From assembly GCA_946413525.1 (NCBI GenBank), contig CAMKKZ010000006.1, positions 1 through 64,000 on the forward strand: a stretch of 64,000 bases of DNA, given 5' to 3'. A program made the position numbers and the translations under genes. Of the stretch, positions 58,500 to 64,000 are shown in pieces; position 1 is the stretch's first letter; the number at the start of each line of letters is the position of its first letter. The DNA comes from an uncultured Oribacterium sp. GTDB lineage: Bacteria > Bacillota > Clostridia > Lachnospirales > Lachnospiraceae. The notes beneath the pieces were generated by a model, which did not search any database, was not told the origin of the DNA, and was given only the letters and a program-made list of their open reading frames with translations.

Positions 58500-59370
58500 T
58501 ATATTATGCTGTTATTTCACGGAACCTGAGATTTTATGTTGGGGTGATGTTATAGAAATTCAAATTACAGACGATTTCGATTTGGACCGGATCGCCGACA
58601 GCGGTCAGTGCTTCCGCTGGAATAAGGATAGCTCCGGTTCATATCGGATCATTCATAAAGGGCATTGCCTGCGGATACGGCCTCTTGGAAAGGACAGATT
58701 TGCCCTTTCCTGCAAAGAAGATGTGTATCAGGCTGTCTGGTACGATTACTTTGATCTTGGAGAAGATTATCGTTCCATCCGCGGGCGCGTGAACCGGGAG
58801 GTCGATCCTTTCCTTGCCAGTGCCTGCGAGTACGGGAAAGGAATCCGCATTCTCCGGCAGGATCCCTGGGAAATGCTGATCAGCTTCATCATTTCCCAAA
58901 ACAAGAACATCCCGGCCATCAAAAAGAGCGTGGAACTGCTCTGCGAGGCTGCCGGGAAGCATTGCGAAGCTTCGGAGGACGGCTATTATCTGTTCCCCAC
59001 ACCGGAGGAGATCCTTTCCCTGAGTGATGAAGCGCTTGCGGCCTGCCGGATCGGATATCGATGCCGATATGTAAAAGCGGCGGCCATGGATGTGGCGGAG
59101 GGAAAGCTGAATCTGGAAGGGCTGAAAAATGAAAGCGAAGGGACGACGATCAAGGCGCTGACGAGCGTCTGCGGCGTCGGAGCCAAGGTGGCAAACTGCG
59201 TGTCATTGTTTGGCCTTCATCATGTTAACGCGTTTCCAATCGACGTATGGATCCGCAGAATCCTGGAAAATGAATATCCGGACGGATACCCAATGGAGAA
59301 TTACAACCCCTATAACGGCATTTACCAGCAATACATGTTTTACTTTTACCGGACAGGATACGGAAGCTGA
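58474..59370 (+). CDS. ogg: 8-oxoguanine DNA glycosylase (OGG-type, HhH-GPD)
   Basis: The track ORF has 298 residues; similarity begins near residue 25 (IEIQITDDFDLDRIADSGQCFRW). The HhH motif VCGVGAKVANCVSL (about 231-244) holds the catalytic Lys, and the essential Asp is in NAFPIDVWIRRIL (about 256). QDPWEMLISFIISQNKNI and the C-terminal YNPYNGIYQQYMFYFYR fit the clostridial OGG group, which removes oxidised guanine. The start is unclear: the ATG at 58474 lies inside a hairpin, and the region just before residue 25 has GGGGTGATG but no in-frame ATG. The stop TGA is inside a repeat element (AGCTGATTTGCC), so the original end may be changed. Confidence 0.85.
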   Translation: MFLMEHSYPILCCYFTEPEILCWGDVIEIQITDDFDLDRIADSGQCFRWNKDSSGSYRIIHKGHCLRIRPLGKDRFALSCKEDVYQAVWYDYFDLGEDYRSIRGRVNREVDPFLASACEYGKGIRILRQDPWEMLISFIISQNKNIPAIKKSVELLCEAAGKHCEASEDGYYLFPTPEEILSLSDEALAACRIGYRCRYVKAAAMDVAEGKLNLEGLKNESEGTTIKALTSVCGVGAKVANCVSLFGLHHVNAFPIDVWIRRILENEYPDGYPMENYNPYNGIYQQYMFYFYRTGYGS

Positions 59371-59559
59371 TTTGCCCCACCATTCGGAGCGGTATGTCAT
59401 GAAATCAGAGCAGCCAAAACCTGCTCTAATAGGGAAGCCATAGAGCTTGCGGTACCGTGGGCTATTTGTCAGGAATTAATGCGGTCAAAAAACCACGATG
59501 CGATGCGGCATCGGTTTGTCATGAACTCAGAGTGGCCAAAGCCCACTCTGATAGGGGAG
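59366..59559 (+). repeat. Three SD-bearing elements, the middle one truncated
   Basis: Copy 1 (59366-59436) starts AGCTGATTTGCCCC and includes the glycosylase stop; hairpin 2 is AGAGCAG...CTGCTCT. Copy 2 (59437-59495) is the TACCG type and stops at AACCAC. Copy 3 (59496-59559) is the GATGCGATGCGGCATCGG type and has a perfect hairpin 2 (CAGAGTGG-CCAAAGC-CCACTCTG) then GATAGGGGAG. The last SD serves the ORF at 59569. Confidence 0.87.
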
Positions 59560-59568
59560 AAAGCAATT

Positions 59569-59703
59569 ATGTTCACAGCTATCTATTGGACACATCTTGA
59601 GAGTAACAGGTACATAGGGGCGCCGCGCAAGGATGAGCGGGGCTTGTACTTTGCGTGCTCATACAGGATGAAGCAGGAGCATAGAGGCTGTGTTTGGGAT
59701 TAA
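59569..59703 (+). CDS. Small hypothetical protein, 44 residues
   Basis: ATG at 59569, 9 nt after the element's GGGGAG. The protein (MFTAIYWTHLESNRYIGAPR...) is not recognised; it is basic and has two Cys. It could be a fragment of a larger lost gene. The only support is the RBS and a terminator soon after (59757). Confidence 0.4.
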   Translation: MFTAIYWTHLESNRYIGAPRKDERGLYFACSYRMKQEHRGCVWD

Positions 59704-59756
59704 TAATCATCTTGACAGGAAGAGAGGGTTATAATCCCGTAACAGGAACTATCTGC

Positions 59757-59787
59757 CGCTTGCCTTGTATGAGGCAGGCGTTTTTTT
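59757..59787 (+). terminator. Terminator after the small ORF
   Basis: CGCTTGCCT-TGTATG-AGGCAGGCG followed by seven T. The TTGACA...TATAAT just upstream (59712-59735) has a spacer of only 12 bp, so it is not called a promoter. Confidence 0.8.
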
Positions 59788-59810
59788 GTTCTCACGGAGC
59801 CGTTTACAGG

Positions 59811-59952
59811 AGCTATAGAGATTGTGATACCGTAGTTGTTTGTCGATAATTAAAATGGCTAAAAGCCATTTTGATAGAGAAGCCATATAGCCTGCGATAC
59901 CGCGGCTGTTTTTCAGGGATTAAAATGGCTCAAAAACCACTTTAATAGAGGA
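59811..59952 (+). repeat. Two tandem SD-bearing elements before the XRE regulator
   Basis: Copy 1 (59811-59882) has the perfect hairpin 2 AAAATGGCT-AAA-AGCCATTTT. Copy 2 (59882-59952) has CGATACCGCGGC and CCACTTTAATAGAGGAG. The ATG of the next gene is 69 nt downstream and has its own SD (AAAAGGAGG). Confidence 0.87.
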
Positions 59953-60020
59953 GTTGTTGTAATTTCAAGTCATCCGGTTGGGATTTTTGATTCGGCCGGG
60001 CGTCAGAAAAGGAGGGAAAA

Positions 60021-60290
60021 ATGAATATGAATTTCCCGACCATCAATTTGGAGGAGACGGGACGGAATATTGAAAGGCTTCGAAAGGAAGCGGGGCTGTC
60101 GGTGAGGGATCTGCAGGATATCTTCGGATTTACTACTCCTCAGGCAATTTACAAGTGGCAGAAGGGCACAGCCATGCCAACGATTGATAATCTGGTGGTG
60201 CTGGCAATGATTTTTCAGGTGAAGATGGATGACATCATTATTGTTGATGCCTGTTCCGATCTTGTGGATGCTTTGATGAGAAGCGCATAG
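60021..60290 (+). CDS. XRE-family DNA-binding protein
   Basis: The protein has 89 residues. It is a single helix-turn-helix (GRNIERLRKEAGLSVRDLQDIFGFTTPQAIYKWQKGTAMPTIDNLVVLA, about 13-62). RBS AAAAGGAGGGAAAA. Probably a repressor; its target is unknown. Confidence 0.82.
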   Translation: MNMNFPTINLEETGRNIERLRKEAGLSVRDLQDIFGFTTPQAIYKWQKGTAMPTIDNLVVLAMIFQVKMDDIIIVDACSDLVDALMRSA

Positions 60291-60511
60291 GACGGACGGG
60301 GATCCATGTTCCCATATTATTTGCTTTCGTATATCCTGTATAGAAAAGTTCTATCACAGATTGCTATTCACAGGCAGTCATGAGACTTTTGCATGAAGAG
60401 TCTTTAGGTGGACAAGCAGGATATAATCCTGTGGGGGCAATAAGTTGATCATGACCTGCTGAATCCTATATGTACTAACATGAAAAACTTTCTTATCTGT
60501 TACTACTATGT

Positions 60512-60598
60512 AAGTATGAAAAGCAGGCTTTTCATACTTCATTTGTGCCGCTGGCGCGACACAAATGGGACTCAACGCCTGCGGCATTAAGTCAAAGT
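60512..60598 (-). repeat. Three-hairpin repeat, inverted copy
   Basis: GTATGAAAAGC-AG-GCTTTTCATAC, then ATTTGTG...CACAAAT, then GACTCAACGCC-TGC-GGCATTAAGTC: the exact reverse arrangement of the copies at 25977-26144, over 34 kb away. Confidence 0.85.
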
Positions 60599-60851
60599 AT
60601 GAAGAAACCTATTTCCAGGAGAATAAAGACGGAAAAGATCCTGGCTGTTTTGTGTCCAATACTCACTTCTCTGCGATGATAGCACACGCAGGGGAGTTTT
60701 TCTATATAGAGAATTGTTACTGCTTACTTTCAATTGACTTATTTGAAACATTTTGTGTTTGGTGGAAGCGATATTGCTGGAATTGCATTCACTGATATGA
60801 CAAAAGATGAAGTTAATCATTGTATAGAAGAACTGGAGTTAATGTAATTTG

Positions 60852-61007
60852 ATGTATAAACACTATGCAAATATAGTTTGGGATGATGAATGTATTTTTC
60901 ACTGCCCTATTTCAGTGTATAGGGAAAAAACGATTGAAGTAGGAAAATGCCTGGTGATTAATGGTCAGTTCACACGTTTCATCATTCTGGAATGGCTACG
61001 CAGATAG
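60852..61007 (+). CDS. Small ORF of 51 residues, uncertain
   Basis: MYKHYANIVWDDECIFHCPI... starts five bases after the stop of a broken frame (ending ELELM). There is a GGAG 13 nt upstream. Not recognised. It may be the second gene of a decayed pair; too short for the ORF track. Confidence 0.25.
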   Translation: MYKHYANIVWDDECIFHCPISVYREKTIEVGKCLVINGQFTRFIILEWLRR

Positions 61008-61363
61008 GGAGAAGTTTGAGAATAGATTTACCGATGCTGTTGAGAACCTATATTGTCCGTGGGAGTAATTCATGGAATGATCAATCACCCTGTATTTCCT
61101 GTTTGCGCTTGCTCTTATAGCATGATAGAATAAGATGCGGAAGCATAAGAACAGGCTGTGGCATAGTGACATTGTCATAGAGGATGTGACATAGAGGCAT
61201 TGTACCAGGGAAAAAAGTAATGCGTGTCTGCGAATCTGATGCGTGAATGCTGATTCAGGGGCAGGGCAGACTACATGGATTTTATGGTTTGAGATTGATT
61301 TAAGCTCAGGAAAGGATGCCGTAATCAGGAAGGCATATGAGCTAAGGAAAGGTTGGGAAAGGT

Positions 61364-62497
61364 ATGGTCTACAGGGATTTTCAGGGAATGAAGCTGTCCG
61401 CGCTTGGTTTTGGAGCGATGCGCCTGCCGGTGATCGATGGGGATGACAGCAGGATCGATGAAGCGGCTACATTCCAAATGGTAGATACCGCGATGGATGC
61501 AGGCATTAATTATTACGATACAGCCTGGGGTTATCACGGAGAAAACTCGGAAACAGTCATGGGCAGGGCGCTGAAGCGTTATCCGCGGGAGAAGTTTTGC
61601 ATCGCTACCAAGTTCCCGGGCTACGATCCCTCAAACTGGAGTCACGTGGAAGAAATTTTTGAAAAGCAGCTCGAAAAGCTGCAGGTGGAGTACTTTGACT
61701 TCTATCTCTTCCATAATGTCTGCGAGATGAACATAGATGCTTATCTGGACGATGGGAAATACGGCATTTACAGCTACCTGATGGAGCAGAAGAAAAACGG
61801 AAGGATCAGGCACCTGGGCTTTTCCTGCCATGGCAGCATGGATGTGCTGAAGCGTTTTCTTGATGCCTACGGAAAGGACATGGAGTTCTGTCAGCTGCAG
61901 TTAAATTATCTTGACTGGACCTTCCAGAACGGCAAAGGGAAGGTGGCACTGCTTGATGAGTGGAAGATCCCGGTATGGGTCATGGAGCCGCTCCGCGGCG
62001 GGAAGCTGGCGGGCCTGAAGGAAGAGCATGAAGAAGAGCTGAAAAAGCTTCGTCCGGATGAGGAGATTCCGGCCTGGGCGTTCCGTTTCCTTCAGAGCAT
62101 CCCCTCCGTTACGATGATCCTCTCCGGCATGTCCAGCCAGGAGCAGCTTGAGAAGAATATAAAGACCTTTGAAATGGACAGGAAGCTGGATGACGGGGAG
62201 ATGAAAACGCTGCTTGGCATTGCCGACAGCATGCTCTCTGTGGGGACAGTGCCCTGTACCGCATGTCACTATTGCGTGAGTCATTGCCCGCAGGGGTTGG
62301 ATATCCCGCATCTCATTTCTCTTTATAATGAACATATTTATACGGGCGGCGGGTTTATTGCGCCCATGGCGCTTTCCGCGCTGCCGGAGGACAAAAAACC
62401 GCAGGCCTGTCTGCATTGCCGGAGCTGCGAGCAGGTATGTCCTCAGCAGATAAAGATTTCCGAAGTATTCACAGACTTCTCGGAAAAGCTTGGATAA
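61364..62497 (+). CDS. Aldo/keto reductase with C-terminal 4Fe-4S domain
   Basis: The protein has 377 residues. The AKR barrel (1-280) has LGFGAMRLP, the catalytic Asp/Tyr in NYYDTAWGYHG, Lys in IATKFPG and His in FYLFHNV. The C-terminal ferredoxin-like part has CTACHYCVSHCPQG (about 297-310) and CLHCRSCEQVCPQ (about 349-361), together eight Cys for two clusters. Such proteins are common in anaerobes; they are thought to reduce aldehydes or ketones, but substrates are mostly unknown. The upstream SD is weak (GGGAAAGG close to the ATG). Confidence 0.88.
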   Translation: MVYRDFQGMKLSALGFGAMRLPVIDGDDSRIDEAATFQMVDTAMDAGINYYDTAWGYHGENSETVMGRALKRYPREKFCIATKFPGYDPSNWSHVEEIFEKQLEKLQVEYFDFYLFHNVCEMNIDAYLDDGKYGIYSYLMEQKKNGRIRHLGFSCHGSMDVLKRFLDAYGKDMEFCQLQLNYLDWTFQNGKGKVALLDEWKIPVWVMEPLRGGKLAGLKEEHEEELKKLRPDEEIPAWAFRFLQSIPSVTMILSGMSSQEQLEKNIKTFEMDRKLDDGEMKTLLGIADSMLSVGTVPCTACHYCVSHCPQGLDIPHLISLYNEHIYTGGGFIAPMALSALPEDKKPQACLHCRSCEQVCPQQIKISEVFTDFSEKLG

Positions 62498-62532
62498 TGT
62501 AAGAACCGGCAAATTTTAACAGGGGAATTTTG

Positions 62533-64000
62533 ATGAATGCTAAAGAGGCGTTAAAGCAGTATTTTGGATATGATTCGTTTAAGGCCGGGCAGGAGGAGGT
62601 CGTGAATTCCGTCCTTTCGGGGCGGGACGTTCTGGCCGTCATGCCGACGGGCTCCGGCAAATCAATCTGTTATCAGGTCCCGGCCATGCTGATGGACGGG
62701 ATCACGCTTGTGATATCGCCTTTGATTTCCCTCATGCAGGATCAGGTAAAGGCTCTGAACGACGCGGGAATCCATGCGGGATATATCAATTCCTCCCTTA
62801 CGGAATCGCAGATCGCAAAGGTTTACTCCCTGACATTGGACGGAAGGTTCAAGATACTGTATGTTGCCCCGGAGCGTCTCGAAAGCCAGGGATTTCTGGA
62901 TTTTGCGAACAGGGCGTTGGTGTCCATGGTGGCGGTCGATGAGGCGCACTGCATCTCACAGTGGGGGCAGGACTTCAGGCCGAGCTATCTGAAGATTATT
63001 GGATTCATTAACAGTCTTCGGAAAAGGCCCGTTGTGAGCGCCTTTACCGCTACGGCAACGGAAGAAGTGAAGACGGACATTTCCTGCGTGTTAATGCTGC
63101 GGGATCCGGCGCTTGTCACGACGGGCTTTGACCGGGAAAATCTGTATTATGTTGTGGAAACGGTCAGGAAAAAGGATGCCTATGTGCTGGATTATGTACG
63201 GAAGCATCCCGATGACAGCGGGATCGTATATTGCGCGACAAGGAAAAATGTGGACGCCCTGTTTGAACAGCTCCGAGATGCGGGAATCCCCGTGGCCAGG
63301 TATCATGCCGGGATGAGCACGGAGGAAAGAAAGCAGAGCCAGAACGATTTTATTTATGACAGATCCCCGCTGATCATCGCGACCAACGCCTTCGGCATGG
63401 GCATTGACAAATCCAATGTCAGGTACGTCATTCATTATAACATGCCCCAGAGCATGGAAAATTATTATCAGGAAGCGGGCCGGGCGGGGCGGGACGGGGA
63501 ACCCTCCCAGTGTATCCTTTTGTTTTCCGCGCAGGATATCATGATCAACAAGTTCCTGCTTGAACGGAAGGATTTCACGGATATCCCGGAGGAGGATATA
63601 GAGCCGATCCGGCAGCGCGACGCGAAAAGGCTGCGGGTAATGGAGAACTATTGCCGTGCCGCGGGCTGCCTTCGGAATTACATACTGGAATATTTTGGGG
63701 AAAAGAGGAACGAGCCCTGCGGGAATTGCGGCAATTGTCAGCGAAAGTCCGTGGAAACCGACATGGCGGAGGAGGCCAGGAAGGTCTGCAACTGTGTTTA
63801 CGAGGCCAGGGGTAGGTACGGGCTGAACGTGATTCTGGGAACGCTTGTAGGAGCGAACAGGGCAAGATTGAGGGAGCTCGGCACGGTGAATTACAAGTCC
63901 TACGGGATTTTGAAAAATCGTTCGGAAGCAGAGCTAAGGCTCCTCATCAGCAGGATGATTGCGGAAGGCTATCTTCATCAGACGGAGGATCAGTATAGCG
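62533..64000 (+). CDS. recQ: RecQ-family ATP-dependent DNA helicase, cut by the window end
   Basis: The frame is open to the last base, which is why the ORF track lacks it; 489 residues are visible. ATG at 62533 after AGGGGAATTTTG. Helicase motifs: Walker A MPTGSGKS (about 37-44), LVISPLISLMQDQ, VDEAHCISQWGQDFRPSY, SAFTATATEEV, TNAFGMGIDKSNVR, YYQEAGRAGRDG. The zinc-binding part of the RQC domain is C...CGNCGNC (about 396-402). Unwinds DNA 3' to 5' during repair. Confidence 0.95.
   Translation, partial: MNAKEALKQYFGYDSFKAGQEEVVNSVLSGRDVLAVMPTGSGKSICYQVPAMLMDGITLVISPLISLMQDQVKALNDAGIHAGYINSSLTESQIAKVYSLTLDGRFKILYVAPERLESQGFLDFANRALVSMVAVDEAHCISQWGQDFRPSYLKIIGFINSLRKRPVVSAFTATATEEVKTDISCVLMLRDPALVTTGFDRENLYYVVETVRKKDAYVLDYVRKHPDDSGIVYCATRKNVDALFEQLRDAGIPVARYHAGMSTEERKQSQNDFIYDRSPLIIATNAFGMGIDKSNVRYVIHYNMPQSMENYYQEAGRAGRDGEPSQCILLFSAQDIMINKFLLERKDFTDIPEEDIEPIRQRDAKRLRVMENYCRAAGCLRNYILEYFGEKRNEPCGNCGNCQRKSVETDMAEEARKVCNCVYEARGRYGLNVILGTLVGANRARLRELGTVNYKSYGILKNRSEAELRLLISRMIAEGYLHQTEDQYS

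Larger units (their letters stand above)
60291..61363. other. 1073-bp stretch without a clear gene; probable decayed region
   Basis: It contains an inverted three-hairpin repeat (60512-60598), several short frames broken by stops and frameshifts between 60600 and 60850 (for instance YLKHFVFGGSDIAGIAFTDM ending at 60847), and one small frame (60852-61007). I see no RNA gene or mobile element. It may hold the remains of one or two genes. Confidence 0.5.

Noticed and set aside
59712-59735. TTGACA and TATAAT pair
   Set aside because: The spacer is only 12 bp and a terminator follows within 25 bases.

Overview
The window looks like a chromosome segment from an anaerobic Firmicute, most likely Lachnospiraceae or a close clostridial relative. 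The clues are AGGAGG-type ribosome binding sites, choline-binding-type wall repeats, InlB-type (Flg_new) repeats, AAA-ATPase/PD-(D/E)XK and Rpn-type nuclease genes, an Opp transporter, an AraC/LacZ/GPH lactose locus, a ferredoxin-like aldo/keto reductase and an OGG-type glycosylase. No rRNA, tRNA or CRISPR was seen. The family assignment is inference; no database was searched.

Layout. 1-6266: tandem repeats, an Rpn-type nuclease gene, a secreted wall-binding protein, and a small signalling group (HTH-like protein, lone Ser/Thr kinase, zinc-ribbon membrane protein). 6496-15517: cell-surface polysaccharide locus (GtrII-like membrane glycosyltransferase, GT4, GlfT2-like GT2 on the opposite strand, GT2, flippase, polymerase-like protein). 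15505-16674: two gene remnants, the C-terminal part of rpoN and an AAA-ATPase gene with an internal deletion and a stop. 16844-18472: repeat lipoprotein. 18889-27191: cupin, ribose-type ABC importer (binding protein, permease, ATPase, permease), amidohydrolase, cyclase-family hydrolase and ketopantoate-reductase-like enzyme, probably one uptake and breakdown pathway. 27748-34109: oligopeptide ABC transporter (B, C, D, F, A). 34157-35845: intact AAA-ATPase/PD-(D/E)XK protein. 36560-41746: 1728-residue acidic surface protein with about 13 InlB-type repeats. 42267-48255: AraC regulator, GH2 beta-galactosidase and GPH sugar transporter. 48476-56206: type III-like Mod methyltransferase without a Res gene, facing a three-gene operon (TerB-N/TerB-C protein, BrxD-like ATPase, Lhr/BrxHI-like helicase), a candidate defence or DNA-processing cassette. 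56611-64000: YtcJ-type amidohydrolase, OGG glycosylase, a small ORF, XRE regulator, a decayed stretch, aldo/keto reductase and a RecQ gene that runs off the window.

The most unusual feature lies between the genes. A family of about 70-nt elements (roughly 28 full or partial copies, often in tandem) has a constant plan: a short 5' hairpin, a GTCAGGAATT-like linker, a second hairpin whose stems change in a compensatory way between copies, and a terminal GATAGAGGAG. In eight cases this end lies directly before a start codon and appears to be the Shine-Dalgarno sequence; in two cases the element's 5' end supplies the stop codon of the preceding gene. A second family of about 85-nt three-hairpin repeats (four copies) and several isolated perfect palindromes also sit between genes. 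In addition, many coding regions (surface proteins, lipoprotein, LacZ, GPH transporter, TerB protein) carry short in-frame tandem repeats, and the junction between the BrxD-like and helicase genes has been tandemly duplicated. The genome therefore seems prone to repeat expansion.
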